NCBI RefSeq assembly: GCF_002056795.1 | Contig: NZ_CP020104.1 | Span: 1,747,001 to 1,811,000, forward strand | DNA from: Spirosoma aerolatum | Lineage (GTDB): Bacteria; Bacteroidota; Bacteroidia; Cytophagales; Spirosomataceae | Length of the DNA stretch: 64,000 nucleotides | Reading direction: 5' to 3' | Notes under the pieces: model-generated | Told to the model about the DNA's origin: nothing | Database searches by the model: none | Seen by the model: only the letters and a program-made list of their open reading frames with translations | Part shown: in pieces, positions 47,163 through 56,189 of the stretch | How the letters are laid out: every line of letters begins with the position of its first letter | Position numbering within the stretch: the first letter of the stretch is position 1 | Position numbers and translations under genes: made by a program

Positions 47163-47876
47163 ATGAAACCAGTTGTTCAAATTTCTCTAGACCTGACCGA
47201 TATTGACGAAGCGCTTGAAACAGCCGCAATGGCACTTCGCGCGGGGGTCGACTGGCTCGAAGCGGGCACACCCTTAATTCTGGCCGAAGGTCTACATGGC
47301 GTACGCAAACTACGTGAAGCTTTTCCGGACGTTCCCATTGTGGCCGACCTAAAAACAATGGACGGCGGCTACCTGGAGGCCGAAATGATGGCTAAAGCGG
47401 GTGCCACACATGTGGTGGTCATGGCGCGGGCCCATGCCGAAACCATCAAGTGTGTTGTACAGGCAGGACATGACTTCGGTGTAAAAGTCATGGGCGATAA
47501 TATGGTTTGCCCCGATATGGTAGCGGGAGCCCGTTGGCTAGAAAATCTGGGCTGCGATTACATTATTCACCACATTGGCTACGACGAACGGCGGGGTATT
47601 GCCGCTCAGGGTTTACGTATGCCTAGTCCACTGGATCAGCTTCGGGAAGTTGTGCAGGCCGTTCGGGTGCCGGTTCAGGCGGTGGGTGGGCTTAGCCTCG
47701 AACAGGCTATTCGTTGCCCGGAATATGGTGCCCCGTTGGTTGTACTTGGTGCTCCATTGACGATTGATGCCGACGCTTTTAAGACGGCCGGTGGAAATCT
47801 GGAAGACTCACTTCGGCTAATCTGCAGAGCGATCCATGCCTATGGCGATGTGGCGGTTGGCCTTCCGATAGTATAA
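47163..47876 (+). CDS. HUMPS/KGPDC-family TIM-barrel enzyme (3-hexulose-6-phosphate synthase-like)
   Basis: Start ATG 47163 (MKPVVQISLDL) fits the family; the frame is open back to 47103. The 237-residue protein is a small TIM barrel of the orotidine monophosphate decarboxylase suprafamily. The DxKxxD motif appears as VADLKTMDGG and WLEAGTPLI is the phosphosugar loop, with VPVQAVGGLSLEQAI near the C-terminus. Members either add formaldehyde to ribulose 5-phosphate or decarboxylate 3-keto-L-gulonate 6-phosphate. The sequence alone does not decide. It is followed within 40 bp by a dehydrogenase, then an SDR, an isomerase and a Gfo/Idh/MocA enzyme, so a role in sugar-acid or pentose breakdown is more likely than formaldehyde fixation. 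Confidence 0.85.
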   Translation: MKPVVQISLDLTDIDEALETAAMALRAGVDWLEAGTPLILAEGLHGVRKLREAFPDVPIVADLKTMDGGYLEAEMMAKAGATHVVVMARAHAETIKCVVQAGHDFGVKVMGDNMVCPDMVAGARWLENLGCDYIIHHIGYDERRGIAAQGLRMPSPLDQLREVVQAVRVPVQAVGGLSLEQAIRCPEYGAPLVVLGAPLTIDADAFKTAGGNLEDSLRLICRAIHAYGDVAVGLPIV

Positions 47877-47912
47877 GCAAGAGACGATTGCCTATTCCTT
47901 ACTCTTTATTCC

Positions 47913-48938
47913 ATGAAATCTGCTGCGGTAATAAATTATGCTCCGGAGAAAGGCTCCGTTGAGATTCGTGAACTTGATCGCCCTACCATTGGCGAAGAGG
48001 ATGTATTGCTTGAGGTGGCTAATGTGGGCGTTTGTGGCAGCGATTTACACCAGTGGACCGCCGACCATAGCTGGCCTGTTAATTACCCGGTTGTACTGGG
48101 GCATGAATTTGGCGGCCATATTGTTGAGTTGGGAAGTCGTGTATCGGGCTGGCGCGAAGGCGACCGGGTAGTCAGTGAAACGGCGGCTGTGATTGACCCA
48201 ACTAACCCCATGACCCGCCGAGGGCTCTACAATCTGGACCCGACTCGTAAAGGATTTGGCTACGGTGTTAATGGTGCCATGACCCGCTATGTACGCGTTC
48301 CGGCCCGTTGTTTGCATCAGGTGCCCGATCAACTGGCGTTTGAGCAGGCTTGCCTAACCGAGCCCTGCTGTGTAGCGTTCAATGCGGTCGTCGAAAATAC
48401 GCGCTTAAAACCTGGTGACCGGGTCGTCGTGCTTGGCCCCGGAACCATCGGTATTCTGTGTGCGGCTGTTGCCAAACTTTGCGGGGCCGATGTCGCCGTT
48501 GTGGGTCTGGAGGCAGATCGGCATCGGCTGTCAATTGCCGAACAATATGGCTGTACGGGTATTGTTGGCGATGCTTCCGAATGGGCCAAACAAGCGGATG
48601 GCCTTGGTGCCGATTGTGTAATTGATGCGGCTGGGGCCAGTGCTACACTGAAAATAGCCATGCAACTGGTGCGCCCCAATGGGTATATTACTAAAGTTGG
48701 CTGGGGGCCGCAGCCGCTAGGATTCTCACTCGATCCACTGGTGCAGAAAAACGTTACCCTTCAGGGAAGTTTTAGCCACAATTGGCCGATCTGGGAGCGT
48801 GTTATCGCTTTGCTGGCCAGTGGTCAACTGGATGTAAAACCCATTATAGGTGGGGTTTGGTCGATTACCGACTGGCACGAAGCCTTTGAAAAAATGCACC
48901 GGGGCGAGGTAGTAAAAAGTGTGCTTAAACCCGTATAG
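47913..48938 (+). CDS. Zinc-type medium-chain alcohol/polyol dehydrogenase lacking structural-zinc cysteines
   Basis: The 341-residue protein belongs to the MDR superfamily, nearest to sorbitol or threonine dehydrogenase-like enzymes. Catalytic-zinc ligands are present: Cys41 in VCGSDLHQW and His64-Glu65 in LGHEFGGH. The Rossmann nucleotide motif is VLGPGTIGILCAAVAK (about 173-188). The structural-zinc lobe, normally Cys-x2-Cys-x2-Cys-x7-Cys, is replaced at equal spacing by Asp95, Asn98, Thr101 and Asp109, while the flanking RKGFGYGVNGAMTRYV is conserved. It should be cytoplasmic and oxidise a polyol with NAD. It lies 36 bp behind the HUMPS gene and 1 bp before the SDR gene, so an operon is near certain. 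Confidence 0.9.
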   Translation: MKSAAVINYAPEKGSVEIRELDRPTIGEEDVLLEVANVGVCGSDLHQWTADHSWPVNYPVVLGHEFGGHIVELGSRVSGWREGDRVVSETAAVIDPTNPMTRRGLYNLDPTRKGFGYGVNGAMTRYVRVPARCLHQVPDQLAFEQACLTEPCCVAFNAVVENTRLKPGDRVVVLGPGTIGILCAAVAKLCGADVAVVGLEADRHRLSIAEQYGCTGIVGDASEWAKQADGLGADCVIDAAGASATLKIAMQLVRPNGYITKVGWGPQPLGFSLDPLVQKNVTLQGSFSHNWPIWERVIALLASGQLDVKPIIGGVWSITDWHEAFEKMHRGEVVKSVLKPV

Positions 48939-48939
48939 C

Positions 48940-49716
48940 ATGCGATTACAGGACAAAGTGGTGATTGTAACCGGCAGTTGCACAGGAATTGGTAAAGCAA
49001 TTGCCCGACGCTGTGTGGCCGAGGGGGCCAGGGTCGTTGTGCATGGCCTTGAGCGCGAGCTGGGCGAGGCTGTGGTGGCGGAGTTGGGATCAGACCGTGC
49101 CGTATTGCATATCGAAGAAATCACCGCTGAAAATGCCCCGCAGCATCTGGTCGATCTGGCACTGGCTTCCTTTGGGCGTCTGGATGCGATTGTCAACAAT
49201 GCAGCGATGGTACCTTCATCGACTATTGAAACCACCGACCTGAATTTGTTTCGCCAGGTGCTCGATGTCAATACGTTGGCGCCCTTTGCGTTGATAAAAG
49301 CCGCTTTGACGCATTTGCAGGAACGGCGCGGCTGTGTGCTGAACATTGGCTCGGTAAATGCCTGGAGTGGCGAACCCTGTCTGATGGCCTACAGCATTTC
49401 GAAGGGCGCTTTGTTGACCATGACCCGCAATCTGGGCGATTCGCTTCATCGGGCCTATGGGATCCGGGTCAATCAGATCAATCCCGGTTGGATATTGACC
49501 GAGCGCGAAATCGAGCGAAAACGCGAACAGGGAATGCCCGACGATTGGTATACATCGTTGCCAGCCGAGCTTTCACCGGCAGGTCGGTTGTTGATGCCTA
49601 CTGAGATGGCAGCGGCTGCCGTGTATTGGCTGGCCGATGAAAGCGGCCCCATTAGTGGCCAGGTGGTCGACCTGGAACAATTCCCGTTTATTGGACGAAA
49701 CTTACCTAAAAATTAA
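48940..49716 (+). CDS. Short-chain dehydrogenase/reductase
   Basis: I start at ATG 48940 (MRLQDKVVIVTG), 1 bp after the stop of the MDR dehydrogenase; upstream codons would overlap that gene. The 258-residue SDR has the glycine motif TGSCTGIG (about 11-18), NNAAM (about 86-90), the catalytic Ser in NIGSVNAWSG, and Tyr-x3-Lys in YSISKGAL. INPGWILTE follows, and the C-terminus is GQVVDLEQF. It probably oxidises or reduces a sugar or polyol intermediate of the same pathway as its neighbours. Its TAA stop overlaps a downstream ATG (TAATG) that opens a frame through an 8-bp microsatellite into the isomerase gene. Confidence 0.9.
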   Translation: MRLQDKVVIVTGSCTGIGKAIARRCVAEGARVVVHGLERELGEAVVAELGSDRAVLHIEEITAENAPQHLVDLALASFGRLDAIVNNAAMVPSSTIETTDLNLFRQVLDVNTLAPFALIKAALTHLQERRGCVLNIGSVNAWSGEPCLMAYSISKGALLTMTRNLGDSLHRAYGIRVNQINPGWILTEREIERKREQGMPDDWYTSLPAELSPAGRLLMPTEMAAAAVYWLADESGPISGQVVDLEQFPFIGRNLPKN

Positions 49717-49751
49717 TGAGTGAAAGAGCGAAAGAGTGGCTGACGCATCAA

Positions 49752-49823
49752 TTTCGCTCTTTCGCTCTTTCGCTCTTTCGCTCTTTCACTCTTTCACTCT
49801 TTCACTCTTTCACTCTTTCGCTC
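49752..49823 (+). repeat. 8-bp microsatellite, nine units
   Basis: Four TTTCGCTC, four TTTCACTC and one TTTCGCTC unit lie between the SDR stop and the isomerase ATG. An AATGAGTGAAAGAGCGAAAG stretch at the SDR stop is complementary to the repeat end, so a long hairpin can form. The unit length is not a multiple of three. Confidence 0.9.
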
Positions 49824-49832
49824 ATTAAACCT

Positions 49833-50720
49833 ATGCCTCAACTAGCCGCCTTTCCGAAGGCCTTTATGCAGCAGCTTTGCAAAGACGGAACCATGACGGT
49901 TTCGGAATGGATTGAGTTAGCCTCTCAACTAGATATTGATGGGTTAGAATGGTATGCCGGATTTCTGGAAATGGCCGACGAAGCCAATTGGCCACTGTTT
50001 CGCCAGCAGGTAGAAGCCAAAGGCAACGTTATTCCGATGATGTGCTGTTCGCCCGATTTTACGCATCCTGATCCGGCCTTCCGGGCGCAGCAGGTCGAGA
50101 AGCAAAAACGTTGGATTGATATGACGTATATACTGGGCGGTTCATACTGCCGGGTATTGTCGGGCCAGCGTAGACCAGAACTGTCGATTGACGAAGGGGT
50201 GTCGCTGGCTGCCGAATGTATTGAAGCCTGTTTGCCCTATGCGCAGGAGCGGGGCATTACGCTGATTCTCGAAAATCACTACAAAGACGACTTCTGGACC
50301 TACCCCGAATTTGCTCAGAAAATGGATGTGTTCTGTAAGCTTGTCGACCGGATTCACCATCCAAATTTTGGCGTCAACTATGATCCCAGCAATACCTATC
50401 TGGCTGGTGAAGACCCGCTCGAACTCCTGTACCGCGTGTCGGATCGGGTGGTGACCATGCACGCCAGTGACCGCTACCTGCTCGAAGGAACTATCGACGA
50501 TCTGCGCCGGGAAGAAGGGGGAGCGGCTGGTTATGCCAAACGGCTCAGTCATGGAGAAATCGGCAAAGGGCTGAACGATTACGATGCCATTTTTACAGAA
50601 CTGAAACGTGTAGGCTTCGATGGCTGGATCAGTATTGAAGATGGGGTCGATGGCATGGCACAGCTGGAACGGAGTGTGGCTTTCCTTCGCCGAAAAATAG
50701 CTGAGTACTGGCCAGCGTAA
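49833..50720 (+). CDS. Sugar phosphate isomerase/epimerase family TIM-barrel protein
   Basis: I start at ATG 49833 (MPQLAAFPKAF), where family-like sequence begins. An upstream in-frame ATG at 49716 would add 39 residues encoded by the microsatellite (RSFALSLFRSFTLSL-like). The 295-residue protein is a xylose-isomerase-like barrel. Metal and substrate ligands are visible in ITLILENHYKDD, NFGVNYDPSNT, VTMHASDRY and WISIEDGVDG. Such enzymes isomerise or epimerise keto sugars or inositol derivatives. Order and spacing point to co-transcription with the dehydrogenases. The repeat-rich leader is unusual and could change expression when its length changes. The exact substrate is unknown. Confidence 0.9.
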   Translation: MPQLAAFPKAFMQQLCKDGTMTVSEWIELASQLDIDGLEWYAGFLEMADEANWPLFRQQVEAKGNVIPMMCCSPDFTHPDPAFRAQQVEKQKRWIDMTYILGGSYCRVLSGQRRPELSIDEGVSLAAECIEACLPYAQERGITLILENHYKDDFWTYPEFAQKMDVFCKLVDRIHHPNFGVNYDPSNTYLAGEDPLELLYRVSDRVVTMHASDRYLLEGTIDDLRREEGGAAGYAKRLSHGEIGKGLNDYDAIFTELKRVGFDGWISIEDGVDGMAQLERSVAFLRRKIAEYWPA

Positions 50721-50855
50721 CGCGGACATCTTGCCCGAATTACAAAAAAACGGCTTGCTGTAGGTACGATTACCCCATAAACCAGTATGTATACAGAGTC
50801 GATGACAAACTGGTCCCGCTCACTATTCCTAAACGCTTAACTTTACTATCAGATT

Positions 50856-52304
50856 ATGGAAGAAACGAATACGGCATCCCCGGCAAACAGCCGTCGTGAT
50901 TTCTTGAAAACATCATCGTTGGCGGCTACTTCCTTTTTTATTGTCCCCCGTCATGTCCTCGGTAAAGGCTTCGTGGCACCAAGCGACAAGCTCAATATTG
51001 CTGGCATTGGGGCAGGCGGAAAAGGTAAAAGCGATCTGGCTTCGTTTTCGGCGAGCCCCAACGTCAATATCGTCGCCCTCTGCGATGTCGATGATCGCCA
51101 GTCGGTCGAATCGCGGAAGCGTTTTCCTAAAGCTACCTACTACAAAGATTTCCGCGAAATGCTCTCAAAAGAGCATAAGCACATCGATGCCTGCTCAATT
51201 TCAACGCCCGACAATACCCACGCGGTAGCAACGCTGGCTGCTATGCAGTTGGGCAAGCACGTGTATACGCAAAAACCACTTACCCACGATATTTACGAAG
51301 CCCGGATTCTGGGTCAGGCTGCCAAAAAATATAAAGTAATAACCCAGATGGGTAATCAGGGTGGATCGGGTAATGGTGTTCGTCGGATGAAGGAGATCTA
51401 CGATTCGGGAATCATTGGTGAGGTGCATAACGTGCTCTGTTGGACCAACCGCCCAGTATGGCCCCAGGCCATTCCAACCGACAAGACCTACGAGGTTCCG
51501 AAAGAATTGGACTTCGATCTGTGGCTTGGACCGGCCAAAAAAGTACCCTACAACGAAGCCTATCTGCCCTGGAACTGGCGCGGCTGGTGGCCTTATGGAA
51601 CGGGCGCGCTGGGGGATATGGCCTGTCATATCATGGACCCTGTGTTCCGAATTCTGCCCATCGACTACCCCACTTCGGTTGAATGTAGCGTGGCTGGTAC
51701 CTGGACATTTACGCTTCGCCCACAGGATGATAATCCAGACTGGACACCATTTTCAACCTCTATTCACCTCGATTACCCGCGTAAGGATAGCAAGGGAAAC
51801 ATTAAAGTGAGCTGGTATGACGGTGGTATTCTGCCCGAACTTCCCGAAGAACTGCTACCGGGCGAAAGCTTTGGCAATTCGGATGGTGGCGTACTGTTTA
51901 TTGGCTCGAAAGGAAAACTAATGGCCGACTGTTATGGCGCAAATCCACGGCTGCTGCCCCTGAAAGATAATCAACTGCTTAGCATTCCTGAAACGATTCC
52001 ACGGGTTCCGAACGAAGACCACTACCTGCAATGGGTAGATGCCTGCATTGCCGGGTATGGCAAAGGCGTAACCAGTTCGCCGTTCGAGTATGCGGCCCCG
52101 TTTACCGAAAGCATTCTGATCGGTAACCTGGCGCTTCGTAGCTGGATGCTCCGCGATAACCCATCGGCCAAACGGTCGTCTGAGCGATATAACGGACGCA
52201 AGAAGTTGTACTACGACGCCCCGAATATGAAAATTACGAACTACGATCTGGCTAACCAATTTGTGAAGCGCGATTACCGCGATGGCTGGACCCTAACCTT
52301 GTAA
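50856..52304 (+). CDS. Tat-exported Gfo/Idh/MocA family oxidoreductase
   Basis: The 482-residue protein begins with a Tat signal (NSRRDFLKTSS, then a hydrophobic segment), so it should be folded with its cofactor and exported to the periplasm. The Rossmann part follows (LNIAGIGAGGKGKSD, VALCDVDD). The catalytic Lys lies in YTQKPLTHDIYEA, and the C-terminal alpha/beta domain (GNQGGSGNGVRRMKE, NWRGWWPYGTGALGDMACH) is typical of the Bacteroidota subfamily that acts on glycosides or sugars. It is 135 bp behind the isomerase gene on the same strand, with a good terminator after it. It probably oxidises a sugar outside the cytoplasm and supplies the upstream pathway. The substrate is not known. Confidence 0.92.
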   Translation: MEETNTASPANSRRDFLKTSSLAATSFFIVPRHVLGKGFVAPSDKLNIAGIGAGGKGKSDLASFSASPNVNIVALCDVDDRQSVESRKRFPKATYYKDFREMLSKEHKHIDACSISTPDNTHAVATLAAMQLGKHVYTQKPLTHDIYEARILGQAAKKYKVITQMGNQGGSGNGVRRMKEIYDSGIIGEVHNVLCWTNRPVWPQAIPTDKTYEVPKELDFDLWLGPAKKVPYNEAYLPWNWRGWWPYGTGALGDMACHIMDPVFRILPIDYPTSVECSVAGTWTFTLRPQDDNPDWTPFSTSIHLDYPRKDSKGNIKVSWYDGGILPELPEELLPGESFGNSDGGVLFIGSKGKLMADCYGANPRLLPLKDNQLLSIPETIPRVPNEDHYLQWVDACIAGYGKGVTSSPFEYAAPFTESILIGNLALRSWMLRDNPSAKRSSERYNGRKKLYYDAPNMKITNYDLANQFVKRDYRDGWTLTL

Positions 52305-52322
52305 TCGCAATGACGGCCATAC

Positions 52323-52364
52323 AGCTTGAGATATCGGCCTTAGTCGGTATCTCAAGCTTTTTTT
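52323..52364 (+). terminator. Intrinsic terminator after the oxidoreductase gene
   Basis: Arms AGCTTGAGATA (52323-52333) and TATCTCAAGCT (52348-52358) are followed by seven Ts (52358-52364), 18 bp after the stop. It closes the carbohydrate operon and can also act on the convergent gene. Confidence 0.85.
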
Positions 52365-52436
52365 ATGGACTTAGCGTGGATACTTTATGAGCAGGAATTA
52401 ACTCGTTGTCTTGCTTGCCGTAAAACATTTGTTGTG

Positions 52437-53627
52437 TTAATTGCCAATTCGTTTTGGGTCGACGACTACGTAGCTGATAGACTTCCCATTCGCACGGCCG
52501 TCATGATGTGAATATGTCATGTGAAGTAAGCCATCTGGGGTTTGAATCAAACTTGGGTATGAGTAACCACCTTGTCCCGGTTTATGATCTTCAATGCGGG
52601 TTTTCCACGTCCAGGTTTTGCCTTCATCGTCGGATAAATATAGGCTGAGCCGATAGCGACCATCGTCAATATCATTTCCCAGAAAAGCCCAGCGACCGTC
52701 TTTTAATACAAGCAATTCGACACTAGCCGTGTTAGGAATATCGGTTTTGGTGGTAGCACTCCAGCTTTCGCCATTATCCTTCGATTCGCTGTAATGAACG
52801 CGGGTAGGTTCGTCGCCACTGTCGCGCATAAAAGCCACTAAGGTTCCATCTTTTTTCCTGGCCAGAGCGGGCTGAATTGGGCCCCGGCCTACGACTGGCA
52901 GGCTAGGCTGCCAACTGGTTCCGTCATCGTCGGAAATAGCCATGAGCGAAAAATTAAACCCATCGGAATAAAGTGGAAGTACAATGCGGCCATTGCCCAG
53001 TAGGAGTGGTTTGATGCGGGTCATCCACCCAATAGAGCGTTTGCCGGCGTCATGGCTAGCCTCAACAATCATGTTATCGTACTTGGGCGCATACCCACCC
53101 CAGCCTGCCGTATTTCTGGTGAGATCTTTAAATTTTTTCTCTACCTCCTGCGCAAAAGTCTCGCCAGGTTTGAGAAAGATATTATCCTGCCAGTTCCAGA
53201 TTGGCGACCCGCTTTTCATATAATCCGTTGAGGTTCTATACCGAAGGATGGAATATTCCCACTGATTGGCTTCGACCGTAATCCAGACCAGAAATAACTT
53301 TCCCTGGCTATTCAGAAACAGCACAGGATTACAATCGGGCAAATGGGGTGTATCGGCCATTACGAAGGGTTCGCTCCATGTGGTTTCCCCTTTTCGCAAA
53401 CGAGCGCCCATAATCTTCACATCATCGGCCGACCGTTCGCCACTGCCATAGAACCATACGGACAGAAAATCGCCGTTAGGCAGACTAACGATGCTGCTGC
53501 CGTGTACATGTTTATCCTGGGCAGGGAAGATGAGGGTTTGCCGAACAATGGCCGGGTTAGCCTCCTGGCCCAAACAGAATTGGTCAGTGACTAGAAAAAG
53601 AAAAAGAAGGTAAACTACTTTTTTCAT
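52437..53627 (-). CDS. Secreted sialidase-like BNR-repeat protein
   Basis: The 396-residue protein has a signal peptide (1-20, ending FCLGQ) and a six-bladed propeller with at least three Asp-boxes: ISDDDGTSW, ESKDNGESW and LSDDEGKTW. Family features of the BNR_2/exo-alpha-sialidase group are present, such as FYGSGERSADDVKIMGARL, DTPHLPDCNPVLF and GGYSYPSLIQTPDG. No clear FRIP arginine motif was seen, so true sialidase activity is unsure. Related proteins act on various glycans. It converges on the carbohydrate operon and may release its substrate outside the cell. Next to it lies an IS3 remnant. Confidence 0.88.
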   Translation of the reverse strand: MKKVVYLLFLFLVTDQFCLGQEANPAIVRQTLIFPAQDKHVHGSSIVSLPNGDFLSVWFYGSGERSADDVKIMGARLRKGETTWSEPFVMADTPHLPDCNPVLFLNSQGKLFLVWITVEANQWEYSILRYRTSTDYMKSGSPIWNWQDNIFLKPGETFAQEVEKKFKDLTRNTAGWGGYAPKYDNMIVEASHDAGKRSIGWMTRIKPLLLGNGRIVLPLYSDGFNFSLMAISDDDGTSWQPSLPVVGRGPIQPALARKKDGTLVAFMRDSGDEPTRVHYSESKDNGESWSATTKTDIPNTASVELLVLKDGRWAFLGNDIDDGRYRLSLYLSDDEGKTWTWKTRIEDHKPGQGGYSYPSLIQTPDGLLHMTYSHHDGRANGKSISYVVVDPKRIGN

Positions 53628-53870
53628 GTATGATGGGGCAATGCCTTATAGCCTTCGGCAATGCGTCTAATTGGTATACTCATTGAGGAAAGTATTGGAC
53701 TATTGAGGAGCGAAAGACGGCAGAAGTAAGTTATAGTATTGGTACTCGTAACAGTTGGTAAAAGGATCAGGGCTGAACTCGCTAGGATGCGGTCGCACAG
53801 CTACAGGCTCTCAAATAATCAGGAATGGCTTGATTTTCAGAGAAGTATAACCATCTTTGCATTGATCAGT

Positions 53871-54038
53871 TCAGACGATGCCCCAACCGAGTTATTGGCG
53901 TACAGTGAATGTTACTATAGCCGTAAACGAAAACACTCATCGTTGGGCTACCGAAGCCCCGAACAGTTTGAAAACGAGTATTATCTGAATTTGTCAAAAA
54001 CCAAGCACTAAACTGTCCCGCTAAACCGGCCCACCCCA
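53871..54038 (+). pseudogene. IS3-family transposase C-terminal remnant with right end
   Basis: Codons for PTELLAYSECYYSRKRKHSS and GYRSPEQFENEYYLNLSKTKH match the end of the transposase in the IS at 57692-59028. The right terminal repeat follows (ACTGTCCCGCTAAACCGGCC...ACCCCA). Everything upstream in the element is missing, although the frame is open back to 53739. It has the same orientation as the larger copy 3.7 kb away. Confidence 0.8.
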
Positions 54039-54116
54039 GCCTATTACGTTCTACTCATGTTACCTGTACCAGGTAGTTAAGGAATCCTCATCGTAAATTT
54101 TGGGTTAGTATTCATT

Positions 54117-54971
54117 ATGAGCAGTGGCAATGTATTTCCTAAAGGGTTCACCCAAAATGCCCAACTGCCTATTCGGGTCGTTTCTCCGGATTTCGGTCAT
54201 TTGGCTGCTAAAACCATAGTTGGCTATAACCTCACTCACCGCTTACCCTATTACTTCTTTCTATTTATGCGGGAGGGAGAGATCCACTATGTTATTGATG
54301 GAGAAACGGTCGTCCTTGGTAAACATGAGTTACTTTTCTCCTTGCCGAGCCAGCTACAGCATTTGCCGCTTTCTGTAGACGGAAACGACTACTTCAAACT
54401 AGGATTTGATGATGAATGCCTGTCTCGATTACCCAGACAATATCCGTTCCTGCTTAATCCGCTCAATCAGCAAAAAATAAGGTTTTCACCCACTGCCGCT
54501 AAAAGGATTCAAGCGGTTTTTGAACTACTCAAAGGTTTGTTAACCGTTTCAGATACGGATCCTCAACTTATCCTGGCTCATCTCAATTGCCTACTGACCG
54601 AAATCGATTCGGCTTATTTTACCGGTGAGAATAAACCCGTTGAAGACCGACTCACCAAATACCTCGGCTTCAAGGTTTTTGTCGAAAACAACTTAACCGA
54701 TCATCCAACTATTAAGGATATTGCCCAAGAACTTGCGCTGAGTACCGATAGTTTATACCAACTTGTTAAGCACTACTCGGGCTACTCACCAAAAGAATTT
54801 ATGACGAATCGCCTTATTCTGGAAGCCCGACGCCGGATATATTATGGCGAGCGCACTTCAGTTAAAGAGTTGGCGTTTGAACTTGGGTTCAATGATCCAG
54901 ACTACTTTTCCCGCTTGTTTAAAAAAGTAACCGGGAAAACCGTCGCCAAGTTTATTCAGGATTTGTCCTGA
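54117..54971 (+). CDS. AraC-family transcriptional regulator
   Basis: The 284-residue protein has an N-terminal cupin-like ligand domain (about 20-110, FFLFMREGEIHYVIDGE) and a C-terminal pair of helix-turn-helix motifs (about 185-282). The latter include IKDIAQELALSTDSLYQLVKHYSG and SVKELAFELGFNDPDYFSRLFKKVTG, the classical AraC/XylS signature. It starts 78 bp after the IS3 remnant, which may supply or disturb its promoter. The next gene, 73 bp downstream, encodes an NAD-dependent epimerase and is a likely target. Confidence 0.93.
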   Translation: MSSGNVFPKGFTQNAQLPIRVVSPDFGHLAAKTIVGYNLTHRLPYYFFLFMREGEIHYVIDGETVVLGKHELLFSLPSQLQHLPLSVDGNDYFKLGFDDECLSRLPRQYPFLLNPLNQQKIRFSPTAAKRIQAVFELLKGLLTVSDTDPQLILAHLNCLLTEIDSAYFTGENKPVEDRLTKYLGFKVFVENNLTDHPTIKDIAQELALSTDSLYQLVKHYSGYSPKEFMTNRLILEARRRIYYGERTSVKELAFELGFNDPDYFSRLFKKVTGKTVAKFIQDLS

Positions 54972-55044
54972 ACATGACGGTTTTCGTCCGGCTCTGTTTA
55001 GCTCCCTCTAGCAAACTTTGTTCCTCTCATTAATCAGGTAAAGT

Positions 55045-55875
55045 ATGAACAGAGAAGTAGGAGAAATTCTGGTAACCGGTGTGACCGGTCTAGTTGGGGA
55101 GCGCTTGTTGAGACGTCTAGTAGATGCGGAAATAGATTGCCGGGCACTGGTGCGAGCCGGAAAGAGTGTGCCACTAGGTGTAACAGCTGTTGAAGGTGAC
55201 TTATTCAATTCTGAATCGCTTACCGAGGCTGTACAGGGTGTGTCAACGGTCATTCATCTGGCAGCGGTGTTTCGCACGCAAGACACGGAGCTGATCTGGA
55301 AAAGCAATCTGGAAGGGACACGCAACCTGATCACTTCAGTAAAAGCCCATGCGCCCAACGCACGTTTCATTTTTGCGAGTACGACCAACGTCTACAACGC
55401 AACGAATCCGCATCCCGGTCGTGAGGATGACGAAGTTACTCCTCAACAAGCCTATCCCGCCAGCAAGGTTGCGGCTGAGAAAGAGTTACGCGACAGTGGA
55501 TTGAATTGGGTCGTGCTGCGGTTCCCCTTTGTCTACGGTGATGGGGATGGGCATTTGGAAGCGCTACCAAAGTATGCAATTGCCGGTAATTGGCACCCTG
55601 CTATGCGGATGAGTACTATCCACCATCGGGATATAGCCACTGCGATGCATCTGGCCTTGGATGGTGTGATGGACGGTCGCATCGTCAATATTGGGGATGA
55701 AGCCCCAACATCAGTTTACGAATTAGCCCGCCTGGTCGGTGAATCCCTAGACTCCTCCTCCGAGCCGCTCGTTAATCCTTGGTACTTGCTTAGCGATAGT
55801 TCGCTGGCTCGTAGTCTGGGCTTCCAGGCAACAGTGAGGACAGTTTATCAGGCTTTACAAGAGAAAATAATGTGA
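55045..55875 (+). CDS. NAD-dependent epimerase/dehydratase family protein
   Basis: The 276-residue extended-SDR protein has the nucleotide-binding motif TGVTGLVGERLL (about 10-21), an Asp residue in VEGDLFNSESL, VIHLAAVF and the active-site Tyr-x3-Lys in AYPASKVAAEKEL (about 135-143). Glycine-rich loops and a shortened C-terminal substrate domain follow. It acts on a nucleotide sugar or a related alcohol or ketone in the cytoplasm; the substrate cannot be told. It sits behind an AraC regulator and is closed by an inverted repeat, so the pair forms a small unit. Confidence 0.9.
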   Translation: MNREVGEILVTGVTGLVGERLLRRLVDAEIDCRALVRAGKSVPLGVTAVEGDLFNSESLTEAVQGVSTVIHLAAVFRTQDTELIWKSNLEGTRNLITSVKAHAPNARFIFASTTNVYNATNPHPGREDDEVTPQQAYPASKVAAEKELRDSGLNWVVLRFPFVYGDGDGHLEALPKYAIAGNWHPAMRMSTIHHRDIATAMHLALDGVMDGRIVNIGDEAPTSVYELARLVGESLDSSSEPLVNPWYLLSDSSLARSLGFQATVRTVYQALQEKIM

Positions 55876-55894
55876 TTTATTGTTGAGGAACGGC

Positions 55895-55953
55895 TTTGAG
55901 AGAAAAAATAGCGCCAAATTAACTAACTGCTAACTCTGATTTTTTCTCTCAAA
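55895..55953 (+). terminator. Terminator after the epimerase gene
   Basis: 15-bp perfect arms TTTGAGAGAAAAAAT (55895-55909) and ATTTTTTCTCTCAAA (55939-55953) enclose a 29-base loop. The run of Ts lies inside the second arm. Confidence 0.55.
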
Positions 55954-56140
55954 ACGCTCCCGCTTGAGACGAAAGTGGCTTCAGTCGTCCTTGTGTGCAA
56001 ATATAAATGTGGTTTGGGTGAAACAACCGGGTTGCCGGTGATCAGCCGATGCGGTGCGATTACTGGTGGCTGAGTTAGCCTGGAAACGTGCAATTGACTT
56101 TTTCAGCCCCAAATTAATATAACCCGTACTTAAGTATAGT

Positions 56141-56189
56141 GATTTAAGCAGGGCTACTGGCTTTGAAAAACAACAGCCCTGCTTAAATC
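56141..56189 (-). terminator. Hairpin after the four-repeat lipoprotein gene
   Basis: 15-bp perfect arms GATTTAAGCAGGGCT (56141-56155) and AGCCCTGCTTAAATC (56175-56189) lie 10 bp beyond the stop of the minus-strand gene. Confidence 0.6.
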
